Assembly: GCA_002365025.1 (NCBI GenBank)
Contig: DEYX01000031.1
Coordinates: 1-8,824 of the forward strand
Reading direction: 5' to 3'
Source of the DNA: Hungatella sp. UBA3147
GTDB lineage: Bacteria > Bacillota > Clostridia > Lachnospirales > Lachnospiraceae
Length of the DNA stretch: 8,824 bases
Of the stretch, positions 1 through 6,792 are shown piece by piece; the first letter of the stretch is position 1; each line of letters starts with the position of its first letter. The notes below the pieces were generated by a model. That model was not told where the DNA came from. It did no database searches and worked only from the letters and a program-made list of their open reading frames with translations. The position numbers and the translations under genes are program-made.

Positions 1-608
1 CTGGGATATACCCCTACCTCTCCCAAGGGACTGGTGAGCGGAACAAGCTCATTTCCCGTTGAGATTATCCCCACCTTCGGCTCTTTAAGCACCGCAATTT
101 CCCGGATTCCCATACTGGCTAAAACGCCGATATGCCCTGCTCCCAAGCGGACCCGCCGGGGAATCATGCACGTTCCTGCCTGGAAGTCCTCTCCGATCCT
201 GCAATAGTTCTGCCAGGGTCTTCCCTCCGCATAGATCTCCGCCTGTTCCTGGCCATAGTCCGTATCTTCCTGGCGTATCACACAGTCATAGCCTTCCGGC
301 ACCACGGCACCGGTCATCACCCGAACCGCTGTACAGGGTTTTGCCTTGATGGAAAGGTAATCCCCAGCACATATTTCACCAGCCACTTGAAATTGGATTG
401 GTGTTTCCCTTGAAGCACCTTTTGTATCCTGACTTCTGACTGCATACCCATCCATTCCTGATTTGGGGAAATGGGGGACAGGGAAAGGGGCTGTCACATC
501 CTCTGCGCAAATTCTTCCATAGGCTGATAAAATGTCCTGTTTTTCTGTCTTTGTTTCTATTTTAACGCTGTTCACCAATAGGCTAACGGCTTCTTCTAAT
601 TCGATCAA
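1..608 (-). CDS. moeA: Molybdopterin molybdenumtransferase MoeA, N-terminal half (runs off left edge)
   Basis: MoeA inserts molybdate (or tungstate) into adenylylated molybdopterin, the last step of basic Moco synthesis, in the cytoplasm. I translated the minus strand by hand: 202 codons are present of the roughly 400 usual for the family, and the C-terminus lies beyond position 1. Family motifs are clear: PKSGMDGYAV at about residues 48-57, RVMTGAVVPEGYD at 96-108, RIGEDF at 137-142 and ISTGNEL at 182-188. The start is TTG at 608-606. An in-frame TGA lies directly upstream, no ATG or GTG fits, and an excellent Shine-Dalgarno run (AGGAGGGAGGAG) ends 5 nt before it. The gene follows fdhF on the same strand after 92 nt that contain a hairpin, so it is probably the distal gene of the formate operon, reached by read-through. 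Whether it carries an extra C-terminal domain cannot be seen. Identification is firm. Confidence 0.93.
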   Translation of the reverse strand, partial: MIELEEAVSLLVNSVKIETKTEKQDILSAYGRICAEDVTAPFPVPHFPKSGMDGYAVRSQDTKGASRETPIQFQVAGEICAGDYLSIKAKPCTAVRVMTGAVVPEGYDCVIRQEDTDYGQEQAEIYAEGRPWQNYCRIGEDFQAGTCMIPRRVRLGAGHIGVLASMGIREIAVLKEPKVGIISTGNELVPLTSPLGEVGVYP

Positions 609-613
609 TCAGG

Positions 614-625
614 CTCCTCCCTCCT
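614..625 (-). promoter_or_regulatory. Strong Shine-Dalgarno site that fixes the TTG start of moeA
   Basis: The minus strand reads AGGAGGGAGGAG, then CCTGA, then TTG. The purine run pairs well with the 16S anti-Shine-Dalgarno sequence at 5 nt spacing. An in-frame TGA immediately precedes TTG, so a longer protein is excluded. The strong site may compensate for the weak start codon. Confidence 0.8.
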
Positions 626-645
626 AGTATAACAAAATAAAGGAT

Positions 646-689
646 AAAGGGGCTGCTGTAAACTAACAGAATTTGCAGCCCCTTTTTTT
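646..689. terminator. Perfect 11-bp hairpin between fdhF and moeA
   Basis: AAAGGGGCTGC at 646-656 pairs exactly with GCAGCCCCTTT at 675-685 around an 18-nt loop. On the plus strand a run of seven T (683-689) completes a textbook intrinsic terminator. On the minus strand, the direction of the operon, the stem is followed by a looser T-rich tail (TTTATCCTTTATTTTG), so termination there may be partial. It lies 12 nt after the fdhF stop and 38 nt before moeA. I see no good promoter between the hairpin and moeA, so moeA expression would rely on read-through. I infer an attenuating or RNA-stabilising role. Confidence 0.75.
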
Positions 690-700
690 AAATGACAGGA

Positions 701-3445
701 TTAAGCTCGTGTTACAGATACCGCACAAACCTTGTATTCCGGAATGCGGGCGATATCATCGATCACAAAATTCGTGATTTTATTAACATTTCCGTCTGCA
801 AAATGGAAGGTCATAAATACTTCGGAAGGCATCATCTTATCTCCTACCACCGCCCTGGATTCAATTTCACCCCGGCGGGAGGATACTTTGACTTTGTCCC
901 CGTCCTCAATTCCCAGCATGGCTGCATCTCCCTGGTTGATTTCAATATAGGAATCTCCGCAGATTTCATTTAAGCCTTCGGTTCTGCCTGTCATGGCTCT
1001 GGTGTTGTAATGGTAGAGCATGCGGCCCGTGACCATCATAAACGGATAATCGTTGTCAGGAAGCTCCTTGGACGGCCGGTACTTTGCCGGATAAAAATAT
1101 CCAAGGCCACGTGAAAATTTTCCAACGTGCATGATATACGTGCCTTTGCTCTCTTTGTCCAGGCAGGGCCACTGAAGTGTCTCCCCCCGGTCCAGCCTCT
1201 CAAAGCTGATGCCTCCAAAGGCAGGGGTTACGCTGGCGATTTCATCCATGATCTCAGCCGCTGTTTTTTTCTCGCAGGGATAACCCATACGGTTCATCAC
1301 ATCATAAAAGATGTCCGTATCCAGGCGCATTTCTCCTTCCAGGGTCACCGCTTTGCGTACTCTCTGTACCCGGCGTTCCGTATTGCTGAAGGTTCCCTCC
1401 TTTTCCCCATAGCTGGTTCCGGGCAGAATCACATCGGCATACCAGGCCGTTTCTGTCATAAACAGCTCCTGAACCACAAGAAAGTCCAGACTTTCCAGGG
1501 ACTTGGCAACATGGCCCGTATCCGGATCCGTGACCATGGGGTCTTCTCCGAAAATGTAAAGTCCTTTGATCTTCCCTTCTATGGCTTCCGGCAGCACCTG
1601 AGTGGACATGAGTCCGGTGGTTTCACTTAAAGGAACTCCCCATGCCCTTTCGAATTTTTCCCGAACCTCTTTGTTTGCCACCTTTTGGTATCCCGGGAAA
1701 TCATAGGGCATACACCCCATGTCACAGGCGCCCTGTACATTGTTTTGCCCCCTAAGTGGGTTGATGCCGCAGCCTGATTTTCCTATTTTCCCGACCGCCA
1801 TGGCCAGATTGGACAGGCTCATAACGCCCTCTGTCCCTGTGGAATGCTCTGTAACTCCCAGACAGTAGATGATAGGGGCTTTTTTCGCCCTGGCGTACAT
1901 CCTTGCGGCTTTGCGGATATCCTCTGCATCAATGTGGCAGATCTCTGCAACCTTTTCCGGCGTATAATCTTTCACGATTTCCGCCAGCTCCTCAAACCCT
2001 TCGGTCCTCTCCCGGATATAGTCCATGTCCGCAAGGCCTTCCTTGATAATGACATGGATCATCGCGTTTGCAAAAGCTATATTGGTTCCAGCTTTGATTG
2101 GCATATGGATGACCGCATCTTTAACCAGATCGATCTTACGCGGGTCCACCACAATAATCTGCGTGCCCCTCTTAATTGCCTGCCGGATCTGTGTGCCGAC
2201 CACGGGGTGGGCTTCGGTTGGATTGGAGCCTATGAGTAAAATCAGGTCAACATCCTCCGTAATGTCCCGGATGGGATTTGTCATGGCTCCGGAACCCAGG
2301 GTCATAGCAAGGCCATGGACGGAGGCGGAGTGACAGACTCTTGCACAGTTATCTACATTGTTGGTTCCAAAAGCGGCCCTCATCATTTTCTGAAAAACAT
2401 AATTGTCCTCATTGGGAGCCCGTGAGCAGGAAAAGGCGGCATTGGCATCCGCTCCATACTTCTTTTTAATTTCTGTAAACCGGCGGGCGATTAAGTCCAG
2501 GGCTTCGTCCCAGCTTGCTTTCTCAAATTTTCCGTCCCGTTTGATAAGCGGATGGGTAAGACGGTCTCCGGAATGAATGAACTTATAGGAGCCGAATTTG
2601 CCCTTTACACATAAAAGCCCTCTGTTTGATGGTCCGTCAGCCGGATCAACCCCTACGATCCGGTTATTCTTCACCAAAAGATCCATCTGGCAGCCTGTGG
2701 CGCAATGGGGGCAGGTCGTCCGTACCTTTTTAACCTCCCAGGCCCTGTAATGCCTCTGCTGATCCTTAGAGGAAAGAGCTCCTGTGGGACAGTTTGACAC
2801 ACAATTTCCGCAGGATTCACAAATGGACTCTCTCCACGGAAGCTGATAGCTGGGGCTCATGCGGGCATCAAAACCGCGGTTGGAAACGCTGATAACATCA
2901 CGCCCCTGCAGCTGCTGACATACCCTGGTGCAGCGCCGGCACATAATACATTTTTCAGGGTGGAAGGAAAAGAAAGGATTGCTGCTGTCCGTTTCATTAG
3001 TCCCTACTCTCTTTCCATAGTGGAAGCTGGTTTTTTCCACACCGTATTCCAGACAGTAATCCTGAAGCCTGCATTCCCCGTTGGAAGCACAGTCAAAACA
3101 GCTGAGCACATGATTGCTTAAAAGCAGATCCAGGATAAACCGCCGGGATTCCACTACCCGATCCGACCTGGTGGATACTTTCATTCCAGGAGCACAGTGC
3201 TCGGAGCAGGAAGGGACCAGCCCTCCTTTTCGTCCGCCCTCAATTTCCACCACACACATCCGGCAGGAACCGTCCGGTGCCAGTTCTTTCATATGGCATA
3301 GAGTTGGAATCTCAATATCCAGTGTTTTGCAGGCCTCCAGAATGGTGGTTCCCTTTTGTACGGCAATGGCGTGCCCGTCGATTTCCAGTTCAATCATAGA
3401 GTTGTTTTTCTCTGTTTCTAACACAGTATTCTCCTCCTTCTCCAT
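701..3445 (-). CDS. fdhF: NAD(P)-linked formate dehydrogenase catalytic subunit, Cys type, with NuoG-like Fe-S front end
   Basis: The 914-residue protein is the predicted site of formate oxidation to CO2 (or the reverse) at a Mo/W bis-MGD cofactor. The NuoG-like N-terminus has [2Fe-2S] ligands C50, C61, C64 and C80, a His-ligated [4Fe-4S] set H112, C116, C119 and C125, and two ferredoxin-type clusters C166/169/172/176 and C209/212/215/219. The catalytic part has [4Fe-4S] ligands C245, C248, C252 and C279, the K281 of LCVKG, the active-site pair C371-H372 in NCARVCHSASVHG, and R565 in NPLRGQNNVQGACDMG, closely resembling E. coli FDH-H (K44, U140, H141, R333). A molybdopterin-binding C-terminal domain starts near residue 800. 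The Mo/W ligand codon is TGT (2335-2333), so this is the Cys, not Sec, form. ATG overlaps the nuoF stop (TAATG). An AAGGAGG lies 8 nt before an in-frame GTG (codon 8, 3424), which is an alternative start. There are no membrane segments or twin-arginine signal, so it should be cytoplasmic. Confidence 0.95.
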   Translation of the reverse strand: MEKEENTVLETEKNNSMIELEIDGHAIAVQKGTTILEACKTLDIEIPTLCHMKELAPDGSCRMCVVEIEGGRKGGLVPSCSEHCAPGMKVSTRSDRVVESRRFILDLLLSNHVLSCFDCASNGECRLQDYCLEYGVEKTSFHYGKRVGTNETDSSNPFFSFHPEKCIMCRRCTRVCQQLQGRDVISVSNRGFDARMSPSYQLPWRESICESCGNCVSNCPTGALSSKDQQRHYRAWEVKKVRTTCPHCATGCQMDLLVKNNRIVGVDPADGPSNRGLLCVKGKFGSYKFIHSGDRLTHPLIKRDGKFEKASWDEALDLIARRFTEIKKKYGADANAAFSCSRAPNEDNYVFQKMMRAAFGTNNVDNCARVCHSASVHGLAMTLGSGAMTNPIRDITEDVDLILLIGSNPTEAHPVVGTQIRQAIKRGTQIIVVDPRKIDLVKDAVIHMPIKAGTNIAFANAMIHVIIKEGLADMDYIRERTEGFEELAEIVKDYTPEKVAEICHIDAEDIRKAARMYARAKKAPIIYCLGVTEHSTGTEGVMSLSNLAMAVGKIGKSGCGINPLRGQNNVQGACDMGCMPYDFPGYQKVANKEVREKFERAWGVPLSETTGLMSTQVLPEAIEGKIKGLYIFGEDPMVTDPDTGHVAKSLESLDFLVVQELFMTETAWYADVILPGTSYGEKEGTFSNTERRVQRVRKAVTLEGEMRLDTDIFYDVMNRMGYPCEKKTAAEIMDEIASVTPAFGGISFERLDRGETLQWPCLDKESKGTYIMHVGKFSRGLGYFYPAKYRPSKELPDNDYPFMMVTGRMLYHYNTRAMTGRTEGLNEICGDSYIEINQGDAAMLGIEDGDKVKVSSRRGEIESRAVVGDKMMPSEVFMTFHFADGNVNKITNFVIDDIARIPEYKVCAVSVTRA
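2282..2317 (-). other. Hairpin just downstream of the active-site Cys codon (possible SECIS relic)
   Basis: In the fdhF message CATGGC (2317-2312) pairs with GCCATG (2287-2282), with a possible upper ACC/GGT stem around CTG. The lower stem starts 15 nt after the Cys371 TGT codon and the apex lies about 34-36 nt after it, in the range known for bacterial SECIS elements. The expected G at the start of the apical loop is not evident, and the sequence is constrained by coding. It may be coincidence. Confidence 0.25.
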
Positions 3446-4707
3446 TAACTGATACAGGCTTCGAATTCATCTCTGTAGCCGGCTAAGGCAGAATTCACAG
3501 AAACTGATACCGATTGGCCAAGTCCGCATGCGGACAAATAAGTAATATGTTCCAGCATCTTTTCAAGTCTTTCAAGATCCCCCGGCCTGCCCTTATGATG
3601 CTGAAAATTCTGAAGCAGCTCTAAAAGCCGGGTGGTTCCAAGCCGGCAGGGCGTACATTTGCCGCAGGACTCATGGACAAAAAATTCCATAACACTTGTG
3701 ATATAGTCCACAACGCTTACGCTGTCATCCATTACCACGATGGCGCCGGATCCCACTGCCAGCTTATGGGACCAGAAATCTCCGTAATCATACAGGCAGC
3801 CCTTGATCTGCCCGCTGGATCCGATGGGGCCGGACTGACCTCCAAAATGGCAGAATTTAATGGGCCTCCCTGTGGAAGTGCCGCCTCCGTATTCCTCGCT
3901 GTAGAGAATCTCTTCAAGGGGCGTACCGAGCTGAATCTCATAAATTCCCCTATTTCTAATATGCCCGGATAAACAGATGAGTTTCGTACCGCCCCCATCC
4001 TTTGTGCCAAGCTGTAAAAAAGCTTCTCCGCCCATATTGATAACAGCCGGAACACAGGCGAAGGATTCCACATTGTTGACAAGCGTTGGCTTAAGGTATA
4101 GACCCACATCAGCCAGATGAGGAGGTTTCACCCTTGGACGCCCGGTTTTGCCCTCCACCGAATTAAGAAGCGCCGAGTTCTCACCGCAGACATAAGCGCC
4201 GCCGCCGGAAACAATGTGGAGATGAAAGTCAAACCCGTCAATCCCCATAATCTTATTACCCAGATATCCGGCAGCCAGAGCATTGCTTACCGCCTGATGG
4301 AACACTGCCTGGATGTGGCGGTATTCCCCCCTGATATAAATGTAACCGTCGTTGGAACCGAAGACATATCCTGCGATCAGCATGCCTTCAATAATACTGA
4401 GAGGATCCTTTTCCAACAGCAGCTTATCTTTAAAGGTGCCGGGTTCCCCTTCGTCTGCATTGCAGACAATGTATTTGGGAGTATCGGTGCTGCCGTATAA
4501 ATGACGCCATTTACGGCCTAAGGGATAGGCTGCTCCGCCTCTTCCGCGAAGCAAAGCGGTATCCAGTTCTCCTAAAATATCCTCCCTGTCCATTGTTACG
4601 GCTTTTTGCAGTGCTGCAAAGCCGCCGTATTTTATATATTCTTCAACGGAAGTGGGATCCGTCATTTTTCCCACTCGTTTTAAAAGGACCGGTTCTTTCA
4701 TTGCCAT
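3445..4707 (-). CDS. nuoF: NuoF-like FMN and NAD(P)-binding diaphorase subunit of the formate dehydrogenase
   Basis: The 420-residue protein matches the 51-kDa flavoprotein family of complex I. It should carry FMN, bind NAD(P)(H) and exchange electrons with the Fe-S chain of FdhF and NuoE. Visible motifs are LRGRGGAAYPLGRKW (53-67) and CNADEGEPGTFKDK (82-95) for FMN/nucleotide binding, GGGAYVCGENSALLNSVEG (168-186), and the C-terminal [4Fe-4S] set C348, C351, C354 and C394 (ESCGKCTPCR then SACGLGQ). It has complex-I length and lacks the extra N-terminal thioredoxin-like and C-terminal two-cluster ferredoxin domains of HydB-type bifurcating flavoproteins. That argues for simple NAD(P) linkage. 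Odd point: the usual CGEETAL reads CGENSAL here. ATG at 4707 follows AAAGGGGG by 5 nt; a second ATG two codons on is less likely. It starts 18 nt after nuoE and overlaps fdhF by one base. The nuo symbol denotes family only; no complex I genes are present. Confidence 0.93.
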   Translation of the reverse strand: MAMKEPVLLKRVGKMTDPTSVEEYIKYGGFAALQKAVTMDREDILGELDTALLRGRGGAAYPLGRKWRHLYGSTDTPKYIVCNADEGEPGTFKDKLLLEKDPLSIIEGMLIAGYVFGSNDGYIYIRGEYRHIQAVFHQAVSNALAAGYLGNKIMGIDGFDFHLHIVSGGGAYVCGENSALLNSVEGKTGRPRVKPPHLADVGLYLKPTLVNNVESFACVPAVINMGGEAFLQLGTKDGGGTKLICLSGHIRNRGIYEIQLGTPLEEILYSEEYGGGTSTGRPIKFCHFGGQSGPIGSSGQIKGCLYDYGDFWSHKLAVGSGAIVVMDDSVSVVDYITSVMEFFVHESCGKCTPCRLGTTRLLELLQNFQHHKGRPGDLERLEKMLEHITYLSACGLGQSVSVSVNSALAGYRDEFEACIS

Positions 4708-4725
4708 TGTGTTCCCCCTTTCAGC

Positions 4726-5232
4726 CTATACGGCTATTTTGCCTCTGCGCAGGTCATTAATCAAAGCAGATATTTTTTCGTCGCTGAGATTTCCGAATAC
4801 CGTATCCTTGATCTTAATGACCGGACCAATGTCGCAGGCGCCCACGCACGGAATGTAGTGGTAGGCAAAAAGACCGTCATCTGTCGTCTTACCCATAGGT
4901 ACGCCAAGCTTTTTCTCCAGGGATAAACACACCTCTTCCGAGCGGGAGAAATGACAGGGCGAGCTGTTACAGATCTTAAGGACATATCTGGCCTGAGGCT
5001 TATCCTTTAACATCGCATAATAGCTGACAATCTCATACACCCTGGTTTCGGTCATATGCAGTTCTTCTGCAACCATGGCCGCAGTTTCTTTGTCAATACA
5101 GCCTTCTTCCGAAGCAAATTGAAGATCAATTAATATTTCCAAAATGTTTTCCTGCTTAGCTCCATCCTGCCGGATGATCCTCAGCTTTTCTTCCCTTACC
5201 CTTGTATCCATTGCAATGTTCCTTTCTTTCAT
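4726..5232 (-). CDS. nuoE: NuoE-like thioredoxin-fold [2Fe-2S] subunit
   Basis: The 168-residue protein is the 24-kDa complex I subunit type, which carries one [2Fe-2S] cluster beside the flavoprotein. A helical N-terminal domain (about 15-75, including the family-typical VYEIVSYYAML) precedes a thioredoxin-like domain with ligands C88 and C93 (CNSSPC) and C129 and C133 (CVGACDIGPV). Its partner is the NuoF-like subunit encoded next; together they form the FMN/Fe-S electron outlet of the formate dehydrogenase, as in FdsGB of bacterial NAD-dependent enzymes. The first ATG overlaps the channel gene stop in an ATGA quartet (5229-5232). A second in-frame ATG at 5211 has AAAGGA 8 nt before it and may be the true start, giving 161 residues. 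Length and motifs are otherwise normal. The cluster N1a-type role is inferred from the family. Confidence 0.92.
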   Translation of the reverse strand: MKERNIAMDTRVREEKLRIIRQDGAKQENILEILIDLQFASEEGCIDKETAAMVAEELHMTETRVYEIVSYYAMLKDKPQARYVLKICNSSPCHFSRSEEVCLSLEKKLGVPMGKTTDDGLFAYHYIPCVGACDIGPVIKIKDTVFGNLSDEKISALINDLRRGKIAV

Positions 5233-6035
5233 TTTAATTTTACTTCACATTCCGTTTTGACATTCTCTTTCTGCCCATACATACAGAAGCAGGGAAGGGC
5301 AAAAACCAGTGCTCCGCCAATGGCGTTGCCGATAAAGACAAACACCGTATTCTGCAGGTAATTAAGCCACGTGATCGAAGACTCACCGGAAAAGATTGCA
5401 GCTGGAATGACAAAAGCGTTTGCTACCACATGCTGAAATCCCAAGACCACAAAAATCATAATAGGGAACCACATTCCCGCCATCTTTGCGGTAAAACTCT
5501 TTGCGCTGGTCGCAAACCATACAGCCATGCAGACAAAGATGTTGCAGCCGATGGCAGAAACCAGTGCCACCATAGGCGGATCACTGATCTTAGAGTTAGC
5601 TACAGCCATGGTTTTGGCCAAAAAGGCTCCTTCCGTCAGACCCACAAAGTGTCCGAACGAGTAGGCGATGATTATGCTTCCAACCATATTTCCTGCCATG
5701 ACCACTATCCAGTTATAAGTCAAATCCCAAAATGAGATCTTTTTCTGGAACAAACCGATGGACATGGTCATCATATTTCCGGTGGCTAATTCTCCCCCAA
5801 CCAGCACAATCGCCATGAGCCCCATGGGGAAAAGGCAGCCTCCGAGAAATGTTGCAAAGCTCCCCCACTGGGCAGGCATAGTTCCCTGTACACGTATGCA
5901 GGCTAAAAAGCCTTCTGCGATAAATGAACCGCCAAGAATTGAAAGTAAAAACAATTTCATAAAAGACAACTTCTTTTTTATTTGGGCCTTATCTCCCAAA
6001 ATATCCAAAACTTCTGCCGGACTAAAAAATCCCAT
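5229..6035 (-). CDS. focA: Formate/nitrite transporter family channel (FocA/FdhC type)
   Basis: The 268-residue integral membrane protein of the FNT family forms pentameric, aquaporin-like channels that pass formate or similar small anions. I can place six hydrophobic segments at about 25-45, 60-85, 107-128, 155-177, 187-210 and 228-251. Family signatures are GGELATGNM (80-88) in the broken second helix and GFQHVVANAFVIP (199-211), whose H202 matches the central pore histidine of FocA. Length fits the family (about 270-285). Substrate is inferred from position: the gene sits between mobA and the dehydrogenase genes and overlaps nuoE by 4 nt. Formate is therefore much more likely than nitrite or hydrosulfide. 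ATG at 6035 follows an AGGGGGG run by 3 nt, 18 nt after the mobA stop. Import for oxidation and export of product are both possible. Confidence 0.92.
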   Translation of the reverse strand: MGFFSPAEVLDILGDKAQIKKKLSFMKLFLLSILGGSFIAEGFLACIRVQGTMPAQWGSFATFLGGCLFPMGLMAIVLVGGELATGNMMTMSIGLFQKKISFWDLTYNWIVVMAGNMVGSIIIAYSFGHFVGLTEGAFLAKTMAVANSKISDPPMVALVSAIGCNIFVCMAVWFATSAKSFTAKMAGMWFPIMIFVVLGFQHVVANAFVIPAAIFSGESSITWLNYLQNTVFVFIGNAIGGALVFALPCFCMYGQKENVKTECEVKLK

Positions 6036-6053
6036 GTTCCCCCCTATGTAACA

Positions 6054-6713
6054 TCATTCATTTTTTGCTGTTTTCTGGTTCCAATTTTGCACATCTTCCG
6101 GTGTGTTTAAATTTACGATAGCATTTATTTCCGTATCGCTTAAGCAATACAGTCCCACATTCAGGGCCGGAAAAGCACTGCGAGGCTTGAACTCTCCTGT
6201 CTCCATTTGCTTTTTAAAAACAGGAAGGCAGGACTTATGGTAAATGGCGAGCAAAGGCTCTAATTTCCCCTGATGACTGCAAACCAAAACCTGTTCCCCT
6301 TCCAGCTTCCGGTACATCCGGCCGATCAGCCCAATATCCGGCAAAGGCATATCGCAGGCCATAATAAAAACGTATTCCGTCTGACCCTGCTCTAATGCAG
6401 TGCTTATCCCGCCTATGGGACCCTTTTCCACGTAGTGATCTTCTAATATGCGAAACTCCGTAAAATCTGTCCGGCCGACAAACTTGACTTTTGTATTGCT
6501 GACCAGAACCACCTGTTCAAACAGGCTTTGCAGCCTCCCTGCTGTCTGCAGCAGCAAATACTGCTCATCATCCATCAAAAATGCTTTATCAAAACCCATT
6601 CTCCGGCTTTTGCCTCCGCATAAAATGGCGGCTGTTACATTTTCGATTTTTTTATCTGCGCTTTTGAAAGAAATCACCTCCTGTTTTTGTTTTTTATGAA
6701 ATTCACCGGACAT
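6054..6713 (-). CDS. mobA: Molybdenum cofactor guanylyltransferase MobA
   Basis: MobA transfers GMP from GTP to Mo-molybdopterin, giving the MGD form that bis-MGD enzymes such as formate dehydrogenase need. The 219-residue sequence has a GT-A nucleotidyltransferase fold: LCGGKSRRMGFDKAF at 31-45 (GTP loop, K43), GPIGGI at 98-103, CDMP at 120-123 with metal-binding D121, EPLLAIY at 152-158 and the C-terminal NLNTPEDV at 201-208 typical of MobA. It is the first gene of the operon. The start is ambiguous: ATG at 6713 has only a weak AGG before it, whereas a near-perfect Shine-Dalgarno (AGGAGGTGAT) lies inside the coding region at codons 11-14 with no ATG, GTG or TTG properly placed after it. The first 22 residues are polar and outside the fold, so either start would leave the enzyme intact. 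Confidence 0.92.
   Translation of the reverse strand: MSGEFHKKQKQEVISFKSADKKIENVTAAILCGGKSRRMGFDKAFLMDDEQYLLLQTAGRLQSLFEQVVLVSNTKVKFVGRTDFTEFRILEDHYVEKGPIGGISTALEQGQTEYVFIMACDMPLPDIGLIGRMYRKLEGEQVLVCSHQGKLEPLLAIYHKSCLPVFKKQMETGEFKPRSAFPALNVGLYCLSDTEINAIVNLNTPEDVQNWNQKTAKNE
6673..6682 (-). promoter_or_regulatory. Near-perfect Shine-Dalgarno inside mobA without a usual start codon
   Basis: AGGAGGTGAT on the minus strand is an exact complement of the 16S rRNA tail, the strongest such site in the window. Downstream at 5-10 nt there is no ATG, GTG or TTG in the mobA frame; the only nearby ATG, at the GAAAATGTAACA stretch, is out of frame and followed at once by TAA. Either translation begins at the poorer upstream ATG, or a rare start (ATT or similar) is used, or the site acts as a pause. 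Confidence 0.5.
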
Positions 6714-6717
6714 TGAT

Positions 6718-6756
6718 ACCTGAAAATTTTTTTTAGATAATAAAATATTTTTAGGT
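6718..6756 (-). promoter_or_regulatory. Possible AT-rich leader hairpin covering the mobA ribosome site
   Basis: In the predicted mobA leader, ACCT followed by A and AAAAT at the very 5' end (6756-6747) can pair with ATTTT, C and AGGT (6727-6718), leaving one mismatch and a 19-nt loop. The AGGT arm is the only Shine-Dalgarno-like sequence before ATG 6713. The stem is mostly A-U and so weak; a regulatory role is conjecture. Confidence 0.2.
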
Positions 6757-6763
6757 TTTTTTT

Positions 6764-6792
6764 ATATTAACACTCCATTGGTCTTGTGTCAA
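6764..6792 (-). promoter_or_regulatory. Sigma-A promoter of the mobA-focA-nuoEF-fdhF operon
   Basis: On the minus strand a consensus -35 TTGACA (6792-6787) is followed by exactly 17 bp and a -10 TAATAT (6769-6764, 4 of 6 matches). Transcription would start near 6757, giving a leader of about 44 nt before the mobA ATG. It is the best promoter on this strand upstream of the operon. Confidence 0.78.

Noticed and set aside
1127..1630. Plus-strand open frame of 167 codons inside fdhF
   Set aside because: It lies fully antisense to a strongly conserved enzyme, has no ribosome site and no recognisable motif; a frame shadow.
4117..4500. Plus-strand open frame of 127 codons opposite nuoF
   Set aside because: Antisense to conserved NuoF motifs, with no Shine-Dalgarno or protein features.
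3445..5232. Part of a respiratory complex I operon
   Set aside because: Only the peripheral NuoE/F-type genes occur, directly joined to fdhF and an FNT channel; no membrane-arm or quinone-module genes are present.
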